DNA of 64,000 nt, from assembly GCA_959606905.1 (NCBI GenBank), contig CAUHML010000001.1:62001-126000 (forward strand), in the 5' to 3' direction. Positions 29,001 through 38,158 of this stretch are shown in pieces; within the stretch, counting starts at the first letter, position 1; every line of letters starts with the position of its first letter. A program made the position numbers and the translations under genes. The notes below the pieces were generated by a model. The model was not told the DNA's origin and searched no databases. It saw only the letters and a list, made by a program, of their open reading frames with translations. This stretch comes from an uncultured Bacteroides sp. GTDB taxonomy: Bacteria > Bacteroidota > Bacteroidia > Bacteroidales > Bacteroidaceae.

Positions 29001-30041
29001 CTTATCAATAACAATTTCTCCGATATAAGAATAATATGAGTTTATCTTTCTCCCATAGTCATAATGTACAAAAGTATCATGTTGAGGGCTGAAATAATTA
29101 ACTCCTCCATAGTAACTACCTACCCAGATAGTTCCGGCAACATCTTTATACAATGCAAAGATAGAGGGATGATTCAGCCCGCCCACATATTGGGGAATTT
29201 GAATGAGAGAATACTGTTTGTTACCAATACTGTAGCGATGAAGTCCGTCAAAAGTACCGAACCATATATTTCCCTCGTTATCTTCTACAAAATCACGAAT
29301 CTGTTCGCTACTGATACCTTCCGAAGTTCCCGGCAAATAAGGAACTTTCGACAATTGTTGTTTGTCGTTCATTCGATATAATCCATGCATGCGGGTACCA
29401 ATCCATAGCTCTTTTTGAGAACTTTCAAATATGCGATAAATCTCCACCCCTTCCAATAGTTGCTTTTGCTGATATGTACGGCGATCAATCAGATAAACTC
29501 CGTTATATGTCCCGATACCAATCTGATCGTCCATCATGGTCAGGCAACAAATACGTGAAGTGATATTCGTTTTTAATACAAAAGTTGGTTCTTTATCTGC
29601 TTTCAAACAAAATAAAGAATCATGTTTCATATACCACACTTGTCCTTCGGACGAAGTAAGCGCGGTGATAATACTTTCATTCGTGAGTCGGGAGAATTTC
29701 TCTGTTTGTATGTCATATTTGATTAAATTCTTATCAATTAAGAAATATAGATTATCCAAGCTGTCACCAACGATAAACGAAACTTCATTGCCCAACCAGA
29801 CCGGTGGTTCTTCACCTACAGATTTTATCCAGCCTTTGAATATTCTTACACGGTTTCCATCATATTGGCTTATTCCTTCCTTTGTTCCAAACCACATTCT
29901 GCCCAACCTATCCTGATAAATAGCCATTACAGAGGGCTGTGTTAAACCTTCCGACAAACCAATATGTTTGAAATATTCAGCATATAATGGCAAAACAAAG
30001 AAAAAAGAAATAAACAACAGTAATAAATGACGTAACTTCAT
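26019..30041 (-). CDS. Hybrid two-component system regulator HTCS-1 (PUL 2)
   Basis: A 1340-residue one-protein two-component system. In order: a signal peptide (residues 1-21), a periplasmic double beta-propeller of Reg_prop repeats (about 25-700, with recurring WFGTKEGISQYD-like blades), a Y_Y_Y domain, a membrane helix near residue 768 (WWAWIIYVTAFIACVFYYVY), a HisKA domain with the phospho-His in SHEFRTPLT near residue 821, a HATPase with an intact N box (NLLSNAFKYT) and G boxes (DTGIGI, GTGIGLA), a receiver with the phospho-Asp in VISDVMMPEM near residue 1135, and a C-terminal AraC helix-turn-helix (FSRCFKNQFGCTPQNYRK). All catalytic residues are conserved. The ligand is presumably an oligosaccharide from the PUL 2 substrate. 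No strong promoter was found upstream. Confidence 0.95.
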   Translation of the reverse strand: MKLRHLLLLFISFFFVLPLYAEYFKHIGLSEGLTQPSVMAIYQDRLGRMWFGTKEGISQYDGNRVRIFKGWIKSVGEEPPVWLGNEVSFIVGDSLDNLYFLIDKNLIKYDIQTEKFSRLTNESIITALTSSEGQVWYMKHDSLFCLKADKEPTFVLKTNITSRICCLTMMDDQIGIGTYNGVYLIDRRTYQQKQLLEGVEIYRIFESSQKELWIGTRMHGLYRMNDKQQLSKVPYLPGTSEGISSEQIRDFVEDNEGNIWFGTFDGLHRYSIGNKQYSLIQIPQYVGGLNHPSIFALYKDVAGTIWVGSYYGGVNYFSPQHDTFVHYDYGRKINSYYSYIGEIVIDKNEHLWLSTDGGGITCVDKKWNTLQQFTAGGKNSISHNNVKSICYDEKKNCLYIGTYLGGLSRYDLNTGRFYNYWKEESHSSDMPDEIVYHVKIWKDQIYISAHNGFFRLDTQTQKFHRINIPFAFYEHFDIDAEGNLYMVGWKNVLCTHVEHPESIVYVPLAEGDSKATPTRVLATSDGVYIGTLGMGLFFYDRQTRNMAHYTSRNNQLPGDFCYNLCRTQDGKILITGDKGVTCFVPSEGTFTTIDLMRNFPSTHIINGCGILVSGEGSIYIGDTKGVTVFSENEFNKTGTANENSNFYFSELWVDNKTIIPGDDTGILSQSLPYTRELKLNYDQNNLIIHFALSDYGQQLSEKWFQYKLEGLDKNWIKTKQTELYYTNLDPGKYTLHVASINEKSGQSLEEITMQLVIASPWYDTWWAWIIYVTAFIACVFYYVYSKIAKRTLALSLEKERFEKQQIKQLNQEKLVFFTNVSHEFRTPLTLIISHIDILLQKYSLNPSIYNQITKIRKNAQQMNKLISELLEFRKLEQNYGTIQIKQQDIIVFLKEIYLSFVDYAQQRNINYEFKLPELSVLCWFEPQLMEKVFFNLLSNAFKYTSDKGNIILSGEITNSDIKINITDTGIGISEQDKDKIFARFFQADNQEKKGSLFSGTGIGLALTRTIVEKHHGEITVKSVVGEGSTFTVRLPRRKDVFLNDKNVQFYTQDSESDIIPDSMPVFVDEGNSPIELIETKDTENKTHTVLLVEDNDELLQVLKELFEPFYKIICAHDGKEGLSQIYENSPDLVISDVMMPEMTGTEMCLQIKNNIDLCHIPVILLTALNSTEQNIEGLSRGADDYITKPFHAQLLLARANNLIRSRLLMQHQFDKKPMSEIDLASINPLDKDLLKRASQVIEQHIDDTEFDIPALCKEVGVGRSLLYTKFKALTGMTPNNFLLNYRLKHAATLLKQYPDLPIAEVSDRSGFNAPVYFSRCFKNQFGCTPQNYRKEKKQAD

Positions 30042-30211
30042 ATTATTTTTTATTTGGTGTTGTTCTGTTAATCACAAATTAATCGCTTAAATATACTAAC
30101 AATTTGCAATATTCGAAAAAATACTGGACATAAACAACATTTTTATAGGCGAATCAATCTATAATCCTGCCTTTACGATTCTAACAAAGGTTTTCTTCAC
30201 TTATGTCAGAT

Positions 30212-30255
30212 ATAATAAAAAAGGTTGCAAATTTTATAGAAATTCACAACCTTTA
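30212..30255 (-). terminator. Terminator of the PUL 2 operon
   Basis: An 8-bp stem (30247-30254 against 30220-30227, aaaggttg/caaccttt) with a 5-bp inner extension lies 19 nt after the GH29 stop. On the minus strand it is followed by a T run. It sits between the operon end and the HTCS-1 start; the rest of 30042-30211 shows no gene. Confidence 0.7.
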
Positions 30256-30273
30256 CTCTCAATTTTATAAGTA

Positions 30274-31656
30274 TCAGAAATATTCTACTTTTAGCACATA
30301 AACAGGAAAAGAGTCTTTAGCAGAACGATGTATATTACTTATTTTTAACCCGTCATCATCCAATTCCCAGTCTACCTTCTTATGATTCTCCAATAATGTA
30401 ACTTTCCTGATTTTATCCTTTTCCGAAGAAAAGGAACGCAATGTATAAGAAGCTTTAGTAACATGACGTACGATAATATATACACTTTTACCTCTCATGG
30501 TGAAGCGGACATCAGGTACAATATCTTTAGGAGTTCCATCATATACTGCATCGTGAAAAGGTTTCTGTTCAGTATCTTCTACTCTATTTACCGTAAAATC
30601 TTCTCCAAAGATACGCCAGGGAGTTGTTCCATAAATAGCCTCACCATTACTCTTCAGCCACTTATGAAAAGTTTTCAATATTATATCCGTTTGCTCCGGA
30701 AAACATCCTGCTTGGTCTGGTCCCACATTCAACAATAAATTTCCACCTTTACTGACAATGTCTACAAAATTTCTGATTAATATATCCGGCTTTTTATAAA
30801 CAGTATCATAACGATTGTACCCCCAGTTCTTACCCATCGTCAGGCAAGCCTCCCAAGGTTTGTTATTTATGCTGTTAGAAAGTTTCTGTTCGATAATTGA
30901 ATAGTCTCCTAATCCGTTCCCAATGCGACTATTGATTAAACACCCCGGTTGCAACGAATGAATTAATTCACGTAATTCCTTACTCTGTTGCCTGGTAACC
31001 AGTTCAGGCGTATCGAACCAGATAACTGCTATTTCACCGTAATTCGTAAGTAATTCTTTTAATTGTGGTTTTACTTTGCGTTCAATATAAGCCGGTAACT
31101 GCTTACTATCTTCATCCGGATAATCCCAAGTATTGCTGCGGCCTGCTTTTACAGGCCAGTTAGTAGGAACATCCGGATCTTCCCAATCACGTCCTAATGA
31201 ATAATAAAGTCCCAGCTTGATTCCCTCTTTTTTGCAAACTTCCGCCAGTTCTTTTAAAGGATCTTTGGCAAAAGGAGTACACTTCACTATGTTATAATCA
31301 CTGCAAGCTGAATTATACATGGCAAATCCGTCATGATGTTTAGTCGTATATACCAAATATTTCATTCCTGCGTGCTTGGCAGCCCGTACCCATTTCTTCG
31401 CATCAAATTTTACCGGATTAAAATCTTTGGCTATTGTTGCATATTCTTTTAACGGAATACGCTCATAAAGCATAAAGTGTTCGCCACCTTCGGTTGGATG
31501 GCCTTTCCATTCACCGGCTGTCTGAGAATATAATCCCCAATGTATAAACAAACCGAATTTTGCATCTTTGAACCAATGCAAATTGTCTTCGGTAGTAGCC
31601 ATAGAATAATTGGATATAACTGTCAAAAGAACAATTACTATAAAAATTCTTTTCAT
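30274..31656 (-). CDS. GH29 alpha-L-fucosidase, secreted
   Basis: A 460-residue protein with a signal peptide (about residues 1-20). The GH29 TIM barrel is complete: KFGLFIHWGLYS, the substrate-binding YTTKHHDGFAMY, LGLYYSLGRDWEDPD, and the nucleophile Asp in AVIWFDTPE near residue 215. A C-terminal beta domain follows (about 360-460). GH29 enzymes remove terminal alpha-L-fucose with retention of configuration; some act on related sugars. Sequence around the acid/base is too variable to assign the subfamily. It is the last gene of the seven-gene minus-strand operon of PUL 2, 23 nt after the lyase-like gene, and is followed by a terminator. Confidence 0.92.
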   Translation of the reverse strand: MKRIFIVIVLLTVISNYSMATTEDNLHWFKDAKFGLFIHWGLYSQTAGEWKGHPTEGGEHFMLYERIPLKEYATIAKDFNPVKFDAKKWVRAAKHAGMKYLVYTTKHHDGFAMYNSACSDYNIVKCTPFAKDPLKELAEVCKKEGIKLGLYYSLGRDWEDPDVPTNWPVKAGRSNTWDYPDEDSKQLPAYIERKVKPQLKELLTNYGEIAVIWFDTPELVTRQQSKELRELIHSLQPGCLINSRIGNGLGDYSIIEQKLSNSINNKPWEACLTMGKNWGYNRYDTVYKKPDILIRNFVDIVSKGGNLLLNVGPDQAGCFPEQTDIILKTFHKWLKSNGEAIYGTTPWRIFGEDFTVNRVEDTEQKPFHDAVYDGTPKDIVPDVRFTMRGKSVYIIVRHVTKASYTLRSFSSEKDKIRKVTLLENHKKVDWELDDDGLKISNIHRSAKDSFPVYVLKVEYF

Positions 31657-31679
31657 ACAAAACTTATTTTATACAACCA

Positions 31680-32765
31680 TTAATGCCAACGTAAAGAACT
31701 TAATCCCAATTTCAAAGAAACATCCGGATTACGTTTATAATAATCTAATACCTCTTTAAGTTCCTTATCTATTTCGTACAATTCATCGATCACATATAAA
31801 GTTCCCGAAGGATTGTAAGCTTTATTGTAATCCGAACGTTTCTTATCGGGTTCATATTCTGTACCTACAAATTCAAGGTGAGTATATTTCTTGGAATCCA
31901 ACAGAAAAGGTTTCCAGAAAACCACACTATTCCGGATAGAAGCTCCCCAATGTACATCCTTCTTATAGAAAGCTTCAGCAGCTTCATAACCTTCATACAT
32001 CGCCTTCAAATGACAAAGACGAGCGAAGAACAATAAATCATAAGCATGATAAGCAAAAGCATCACGACCGAGTAAATCCGTAGTCGTTCCGTTAGGAAAC
32101 AGGTTACCCTTCACCCAATCGTCATATGAGGAACGGAATTTATCGACTATAGCCTCATCTTCCAATACCGTGCCGAACAGATAAAATTGATATAACAGAC
32201 AAGTACCCCAGTTATTGACCCTCAAGTCATTATCTTTAATAAATACCTCCGCCCTCTTACGTAGCCAGGTATCAATCAATTCCCGGTCAGACTGTCCGAT
32301 TACTTTACGAATCAATGAATAACCTTCGACAGCAATATTATATGATTCTTCATGAATATTTCTTTTCGACAAGGCAACATTGATTTCAGACCATGCTTTC
32401 AGATATTCAACCGCTTTATTCAGATACGTCCTATCCTGTGTAAAAGCATACGCGAGACATAATTGATGAATAGCTTTCATTTCATTACTAATGTCTATCT
32501 TATCCGGATTTTCATCAATAGATTTAACCGGAGTCGTTTTCCGGTTACTCTCTACAATATTTTTAGCGGGAGTTTCTATCTGTTTGATATACCAATTCAT
32601 CGGAAAAGCGGTATTATCAGCCTTCTCCAATGCTGTTTTCACTTTATCATAGTTTTCACGTGTGAGCACGACATTCGGAAACATTTTATCCACGTCCGAG
32701 GTTTGAGCCTTTACACAAGACATCCCCCATAATAACATACATATTAGAAAACATTTTCCTTTCAT
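31680..32765 (-). CDS. Alginate-lyase-superfamily protein, secreted
   Basis: A 361-residue protein with a signal peptide (ending near CVKAQTS). The fold is the alpha/alpha toroid of the alginate lyase superfamily (PF05426-like): VVLTRENYDKVKTALE at the start, then HQLCLAYAFTQDRTYLNKAVEYLKAWS and LRVNNWGTCLLYQFYLFG near residue 184. In the classical A1-III lyases the Asn-Asn pair is followed by a catalytic His; here it is Trp (NNWGT), as in several Bacteroides relatives. A later HAYDLLFFARL may supply His and Tyr. The PL38 alginate lyases of gut Bacteroides come to mind, but assignment to a family could not be tested. It would make the unsaturated uronyl ends removed by GH88, which makes the pair coherent. 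Confidence 0.7.
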   Translation of the reverse strand: MKGKCFLICMLLWGMSCVKAQTSDVDKMFPNVVLTRENYDKVKTALEKADNTAFPMNWYIKQIETPAKNIVESNRKTTPVKSIDENPDKIDISNEMKAIHQLCLAYAFTQDRTYLNKAVEYLKAWSEINVALSKRNIHEESYNIAVEGYSLIRKVIGQSDRELIDTWLRKRAEVFIKDNDLRVNNWGTCLLYQFYLFGTVLEDEAIVDKFRSSYDDWVKGNLFPNGTTTDLLGRDAFAYHAYDLLFFARLCHLKAMYEGYEAAEAFYKKDVHWGASIRNSVVFWKPFLLDSKKYTHLEFVGTEYEPDKKRSDYNKAYNPSGTLYVIDELYEIDKELKEVLDYYKRNPDVSLKLGLSSLRWH

Positions 32766-32786
32766 CCTTTTCCTCTCCTTCCGTTC

Positions 32787-33515
32787 TTATAAAATTTCAA
32801 TATCATCTATGTAACATTTATACTTATTTCCCTCGGCCAAAGTGACTCCCGAACTATACGTCGGCAGAATGACTATACCTGCTATACCATTCTTCAACTG
32901 TGTAGCGGCAGCACTGTATTCTCTTTTACTAAAAGCAAACGTATATGTTTTCCATGCTCCTTCTTCTTTGAAATCAACCAACGAATTGGTTAACAAAACT
33001 CCTTCTTCCTGCTCGTAATCATTCACCGAATTAAACCTTCCTATCAGTTTAACTCCTAATTGTTGAGATACTGCTTTGGAAGTACCCTTCCACGTTTCTT
33101 TTCCTATCACATTGGCAGGTTGATAAATTCGGAAACGGATTCCTCTTAGTTCATCAATATCTACTGTTTCGGAAAAACGGAATTTCAAACCGTAATTCCG
33201 GGCTTCCATCGAAATATATTCCAGCACTTTGGAGGAAGTGTTTTCTTCACTCTGAACCGGATTATCTATCACTATATGGGAATATGCCCAACGCGGATAA
33301 TAATCGTCTATCTTACTACTGCCTGAATTGCCATAACGAAAGAAATAGGGGGTTGTATCATACGTTTCAAAGTCGGCGAATAAAGTTCCTTTATCGGGAA
33401 GAGGATCTTCTTTATCATCTTTCCCTTCGTTAGAATCAACCGCAGGATCATCGCTTGAACAGGATATAAAAAGTCCCCATAATATAATGAAAAATACATT
33501 GTAGCTATATTTCAT
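32787..33515 (-). CDS. Hypothetical surface lipoprotein of PUL 2
   Basis: A 242-residue protein not recognised as a named family. The N-terminus is a lipoprotein signal with the lipobox LFISC near residue 19, followed by an acidic Asp/Glu/Gly linker (SSDDPAVDSNEGKDDKEDP), a frequent sign of export to the outer surface in Bacteroides. The rest (about residues 45-242) looks like a beta jelly roll: FADFETYDTTPYFFRYGNSG, LRGIRFRIYQP, YTFAFSKREY and a final CYIDDIEIL. This is the usual layout of carbohydrate-binding modules. By position, after susD, it fits a surface glycan-binding protein. Binding is inferred from context only. Confidence 0.65.
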   Translation of the reverse strand: MKYSYNVFFIILWGLFISCSSDDPAVDSNEGKDDKEDPLPDKGTLFADFETYDTTPYFFRYGNSGSSKIDDYYPRWAYSHIVIDNPVQSEENTSSKVLEYISMEARNYGLKFRFSETVDIDELRGIRFRIYQPANVIGKETWKGTSKAVSQQLGVKLIGRFNSVNDYEQEEGVLLTNSLVDFKEEGAWKTYTFAFSKREYSAAATQLKNGIAGIVILPTYSSGVTLAEGNKYKCYIDDIEIL

Positions 33516-33564
33516 AATTTACCTTAGATTTTAGTTAATGCCGGAAATTCATGTTTTAAATATA

Positions 33565-33602
33565 ATGAGGGTGCCTTTCCTCGAATGAACTGACACCCTC
33601 AT
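33565..33602 (-). terminator. Intra-operon hairpin after susD (PUL 2)
   Basis: A perfect 9-bp stem (33594-33602 against 33565-33573, atgagggtg/caccctcat) lies 29 nt after the susD stop and is followed on the minus strand by an A/T-rich stretch. It probably reduces transcription into the lipoprotein and enzyme genes, or stabilises the susCD message. Confidence 0.5.
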
Positions 33603-33631
33603 CGGTATATACTCGTTATCTCATTCCAAAT

Positions 33632-35329
33632 TTACCACCCTGTGTTCTGTACCAGTTTATGGTTTTTGAAAAGTTCGGTATTCGAAATCGGATAGAAATA
33701 CATTTTATCCTGAATATTGTAAGTGGCATGCAAAGCTTTCGTATATTGAATAGTACCGTCAGTTTGCTTAACTACTTTCACTTTATAAATATTCTGCATA
33801 TCATCTAATTCTTTCCAGCGACGAAGATCCCAGAAACGTTGTCCCTCGAATGCAAATTCTACACGGCGTTCGTTTTTCAATCGTTTCAAAAAGGCATCTT
33901 TACTCATGTCGGCAGGATACGCCGGCATTTTCACATCTCCACGATTACGTACTTGGTTAACTGCATCGCGTGCACTCAGGCTATAAGAACCTGTGTAGTC
34001 AGGATCACCATAAGCATTTACCATTGCTTCTGCATAGTTCAACAGAATTTCTGCATAACGGAACAAGATCCAGTTATGCTGCTGGCTGGTAGTAGTTTCA
34101 CCCGGTTCAAAAGTGACACTGTTATTCACATATTTTCTCAAGTAATATCCGGTAGTCGTGGCATTTTTTATAGGCTGACCGTTCTTACCTCCTTCAAACA
34201 CTTCTACCGGGGTCGTTTTAGGCCATGCCATACCATTATATACTACGGTCATTCCCAGACGCGGGTCACGATTCGCATACGGGTCTTTAGCCATTTCTGC
34301 ATTACTCCAGTCAAAAGCTGTACCATCTGTCATTTCATAAGCACTTACCAAGTTTTCTGTCGGACAAGTGGTAGTAGAGCCTTTAGTAACTCCCATCGGA
34401 AAGTTTGCAGACTCAAAACTTGTACTTGCTCCCGTGGGACGGCACATGATGACTTCTTTACTTTGGTTATTGGTAGCACCGTACAAATTAGAATATTTCG
34501 GGTCCAGACTATATCCTAAAGTACCGGCCTGACTGATAAGATCGTATGCTGCCTGAGCGGCATTTTTCCATTTCTGCGTATCATCGGCAGAATACAAAGG
34601 GCTGGCAAGATACAGAGATGCACGAGACTTCAATGCAAGAGCCATACCTTTAGTAGCACGTTGCAAGTTACCTTCTCCACCAGGCATATTGTTATAATTA
34701 ACAGGCAATTTGTCATTAGCCAGATCAGTACATTCACTGATGATGAAGTTCAGGATAGTAACTGCATCCGAAGGTTCTGCTTCGTTGGCTTCTTCCTGTG
34801 TCAGTGTCTTCGTTATCAGAGGTATATTCTGATAACGTTTCACCAACTCAAAGTAATAGAATGCACGCAGAAAGCGAACTTCATGCTCATAATTCAGGTA
34901 ACTTTTATAATCATCAGCAAAACCGTCGGAATATTTCCATTCATCGAACGTCAGTCCGACACAGTTCTCAAGATAGAAGTTAGCATCATGAATAGCGTTG
35001 TAGTAAGTACCGAATACGTCATTGACCGTATAATTGGCTGACCACGTACCATTGACAAAACGTTGGATAGCAGATGATTCGTAAACATGGATAGCATCAT
35101 CCGTAGCTGCGTCTTGCATAGCTCCCGATGTATTACAGAAGTCATGCGGCAAATAACTATATACCTGTGTAGCCAGTTGTTTCACACGGTCCATGTTATC
35201 CAGAATTTGTTGCTTTGAATAATAATCTGTTTCGCTGCAATCCATAAAATCACAAGCTGTGTACAGAGGAGCGGATGTAACCGCAAGCAACAAGGCAATA
35301 TGTTTGATTTTAAAATACTTCATGTTCAT
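33632..35329 (-). CDS. SusD-family lipoprotein, second pair of PUL 2
   Basis: A 565-residue RagB/SusD protein with a lipobox TAC at about residue 26 (APLYTACDFMDC). SusD motifs include EHEVRFLRAFYYFELVKRYQNIPL, ALKSRASLYLASPLY, ILFRYAEILLNYAEAM and FLKRLKNERRVEFAFEGQRFWDLRRW. It is encoded 8 nt after its partner susC and would form the lid of that transporter. Two ATGs (35329 and 35323) are possible starts. The tandem arrangement with a second susCD pair just upstream suggests that two different products of the same polymer are imported. Confidence 0.95.
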   Translation of the reverse strand: MNMKYFKIKHIALLLAVTSAPLYTACDFMDCSETDYYSKQQILDNMDRVKQLATQVYSYLPHDFCNTSGAMQDAATDDAIHVYESSAIQRFVNGTWSANYTVNDVFGTYYNAIHDANFYLENCVGLTFDEWKYSDGFADDYKSYLNYEHEVRFLRAFYYFELVKRYQNIPLITKTLTQEEANEAEPSDAVTILNFIISECTDLANDKLPVNYNNMPGGEGNLQRATKGMALALKSRASLYLASPLYSADDTQKWKNAAQAAYDLISQAGTLGYSLDPKYSNLYGATNNQSKEVIMCRPTGASTSFESANFPMGVTKGSTTTCPTENLVSAYEMTDGTAFDWSNAEMAKDPYANRDPRLGMTVVYNGMAWPKTTPVEVFEGGKNGQPIKNATTTGYYLRKYVNNSVTFEPGETTTSQQHNWILFRYAEILLNYAEAMVNAYGDPDYTGSYSLSARDAVNQVRNRGDVKMPAYPADMSKDAFLKRLKNERRVEFAFEGQRFWDLRRWKELDDMQNIYKVKVVKQTDGTIQYTKALHATYNIQDKMYFYPISNTELFKNHKLVQNTGW

Positions 35330-35337
35330 TTTACTTT

Positions 35338-38115
35338 TTAGAATGATAAGTTAACACCAAAAGTATACTGAGTCATGGTCGGATGATTTGTTCCGATATT
35401 TTCAGGATCTAATACTTTAATCTTATCTACACAGAAAAGGTCGTGACCGCGCGCAAAGACTTTGGCACCTTTGATGAATTTACTCTTCTTCATCATTTCC
35501 TGTGAGAAATTATAATAAAGTTCCAATGTACGCAATTTCATATAAGACGCATCAGCCACCCACAAGGAGTTAGTCGTATAGTTATTGGCGGAACCTTCTG
35601 AAGTCAGACGCGGATATTTAGCATTCGGAGTATCCGGAGTCCAACGATTGTTATAATATTCGGTAGAAATAGTACTGTTACTAATCAAAGGCCAATACAC
35701 ACTTGAAGTGTTCAAAAGACGGCTCTGATTTCCCGTTCCTTGGAACAAAGCATAGATACCGAAACCTTTATATTCCAGATTCAAGTCGAATGAGTAATAG
35801 ATTTCCGGCATAGCACTGTATCCTAAAGCTACCTGGTCATAAGCGTCAACAACTCCGTCATTGTTCTGGTCTTTATACTTCAAATCACCCGGACGAACAT
35901 CTGAAAGGTTTTGTTTAACACCGCGGTTGTCAATCTCTTCCTGACTCTGGTAAATACCTTCCACTTCATAACCGAAGAACTGCCCCAAACGCTTGCCTGT
36001 ACGTTTCAAGTAGTCATGAGGGCGATATTCTTCGTTCTGGTTAATAATCTTGTTACGGTTGAAAGTCAGCATACCGCCAATTTGATAATTAAAATCACCG
36101 ATTTTATCCGCCCAGCGTACGCTTGTTTCTACTCCATAACTATTCACAACTCCATTATTGATATTGGGAGCTGTCAAACCAAATATAGAAGACACGGCAT
36201 TATCTCCGCTTACTAAAATATCCGTGCGGTGATCGTAAAAACCGTCAATAGTAACAGATAACTTGTTGAAAGCTATGAAATCGAATCCTACATTCAATTT
36301 GTGAGACTTCTCATAGGTCATGTCAGTGATACCCAGTTGAGTAATTTTCATACCACTGATGCTTGCCGGATTTTTTCCGAAATAATAACTTCCCCCTGTA
36401 CCATACACATCAAGATAAAGGTCAGTACCATAATCAGCACGTCCGGAAATACCGTAGGAAGCACGAAGTTTCAACAGGTTTAACCAGTCGCTTTTCAAGG
36501 CAGCTTCTTCCGACATAATCCATGCGGCACCTACCGATGGAAAGATTCCCCATCTATGTCCCGGTTCCAGAATGCTGGCGGCAGAACCGGATAAAGATGC
36601 GTCCAGTACATAACGATGGTCATATACATAATGGGCCTGTGCCACTACATCCATAAATGCCTTCGAGTTGTTCTGACCTTTGGCATTTGTTTTATCCATA
36701 TTGTATTGCAGAGTTGCAACCAGACTATGCTTATTCCAGTCCTTAGCATAGTTGGCATAGGCCCCAAAATTGAAATGATTGACCGAAGATCCTACACTTT
36801 TACTGAATGAAAGAGTACCTTCATTACGTAAAGTATTATAAGTAGTTTCTCCGGTTTCCCAATTCATCGTTGCTTGTTCATATCCGAAGTTCATGGTATT
36901 GTTGTCCCAATAAGAAGCACTGTTGTCCAAACCTACCTGAAAGCCTACTGATAATCCTTTCACAAGAGCACTCAAATCTTGATTCAATTTCATATCAGCA
37001 TACATATTACGGGTTTGAGAGCGAGCATAGCCTCTACCGGAAATACTTGCAATCGGATTGTTGGAATATACAGTTGTACCACCCCATACATTGCGAGACG
37101 TTTTTACAGGAAATGCTCCAGAAGGAACTTGATACAATGCACTGAAAATGTTCGATGTCGTTTCTCCCGGACGGTTATGTTCGGAGAAATTTCCAAACAG
37201 GTTCAGCTGTACGGTAGTTGTAGGACTGACAGTAATATCCAAATTGGTACGAATATTCAGTTTTGAGTATTTGAACTGAGTGGAGTAACCGTCATTATCA
37301 CTTGTCGGTTCCAATATACCATTATCATTCAAATAATTCAACTGAGTGAAATAACGTACAAATTCTCCACCACCTCTTGCCGAGAAGGTTACATTGTTTC
37401 CATAACTATGATCTCGTAATGCTTCGTCCCACCAATCTACATTCGGATATACATCCGGATTACTTTGAGTTCTGAAAGCTTCCAGTTCTTTAGCCGAATA
37501 ACGTGCCGACAATCCATCGTTGGTCAATCCTTCATTCAAAGCTTTGGCATAAGTATATCCATCAACAAATTCCGGCAGACGTTGTGGGGTAGCCATATTG
37601 AATTGATAAGAGAAATTAATCTCCGGCTTACCCATCCTTCCACGTTTCGTTTTCACCAAGATAACACCATTGGCACCTTTCATTCCGTAAAGAGCCGTAG
37701 AAGCTGCATCTTTTAAAACAGTGACAGACTCTATTTCATCAGCACTTATTTGATCCAGTGAACGTTCAAAACCGTCTACCAACACTAATGGAGTAGTAGA
37801 ACTGCTGGTTCCATATCCGCGTACTCTCAATGTTGCAGCGTCATCCCAGGCATTACCGGAATTTTGCAACACTTGCAATCCGGGAATCAAGCCATAAAGC
37901 ATATTAGAGTTATTGATGCTTTTCTTATGCGAAAGTTCCTCCTCACTTGCTACTGCAGTTGCCGTAGTCGATTCTTTCAGATTGAAAGAAATGCCGCGTC
38001 CATACTCTATAGCCACTTTACTTTTGCGTGCAAACAAGCTGTCCTGTTCCTGAGCTACAATAGCTACCGGAGAACACAACATACACGCTACTAATAACTT
38101 GATACTTTTTCTCAT
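35338..38115 (-). CDS. SusC-family TonB-dependent transporter, second pair of PUL 2 (short form)
   Basis: A 925-residue protein from the ATG at 38113-38115, chosen because it begins a clean signal peptide (MRKSIKLLVACMLCSPVAIVAQ); a frame starting at 38151 would add 12 residues before it. Unlike the other SusC proteins in the window it has no carboxypeptidase-regulatory-like domain. After about 55 residues of linker the plug begins (NSNMLYGLIPGLQVLQNSG; ATLRVRGYG; LVLVDGFERSLDQI) and the barrel runs to the C-terminal TFGVNLSF. It lies 43 nt after the first susD on the same strand. Confidence 0.93.
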   Translation of the reverse strand: MRKSIKLLVACMLCSPVAIVAQEQDSLFARKSKVAIEYGRGISFNLKESTTATAVASEEELSHKKSINNSNMLYGLIPGLQVLQNSGNAWDDAATLRVRGYGTSSSTTPLVLVDGFERSLDQISADEIESVTVLKDAASTALYGMKGANGVILVKTKRGRMGKPEINFSYQFNMATPQRLPEFVDGYTYAKALNEGLTNDGLSARYSAKELEAFRTQSNPDVYPNVDWWDEALRDHSYGNNVTFSARGGGEFVRYFTQLNYLNDNGILEPTSDNDGYSTQFKYSKLNIRTNLDITVSPTTTVQLNLFGNFSEHNRPGETTSNIFSALYQVPSGAFPVKTSRNVWGGTTVYSNNPIASISGRGYARSQTRNMYADMKLNQDLSALVKGLSVGFQVGLDNSASYWDNNTMNFGYEQATMNWETGETTYNTLRNEGTLSFSKSVGSSVNHFNFGAYANYAKDWNKHSLVATLQYNMDKTNAKGQNNSKAFMDVVAQAHYVYDHRYVLDASLSGSAASILEPGHRWGIFPSVGAAWIMSEEAALKSDWLNLLKLRASYGISGRADYGTDLYLDVYGTGGSYYFGKNPASISGMKITQLGITDMTYEKSHKLNVGFDFIAFNKLSVTIDGFYDHRTDILVSGDNAVSSIFGLTAPNINNGVVNSYGVETSVRWADKIGDFNYQIGGMLTFNRNKIINQNEEYRPHDYLKRTGKRLGQFFGYEVEGIYQSQEEIDNRGVKQNLSDVRPGDLKYKDQNNDGVVDAYDQVALGYSAMPEIYYSFDLNLEYKGFGIYALFQGTGNQSRLLNTSSVYWPLISNSTISTEYYNNRWTPDTPNAKYPRLTSEGSANNYTTNSLWVADASYMKLRTLELYYNFSQEMMKKSKFIKGAKVFARGHDLFCVDKIKVLDPENIGTNHPTMTQYTFGVNLSF

Positions 38116-38158
38116 GAGTATATTGTTATTTCTATTTTCTGTTAATATCATTAATTAA

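Noticed and set aside
30074..30103. A promoter-like pair (TTAATTTG with ATTG) upstream of HTCS-1
   Set aside because: The -7 box mismatches the conserved TA, the spacer is only 18 nt, and the region is very A/T-rich.
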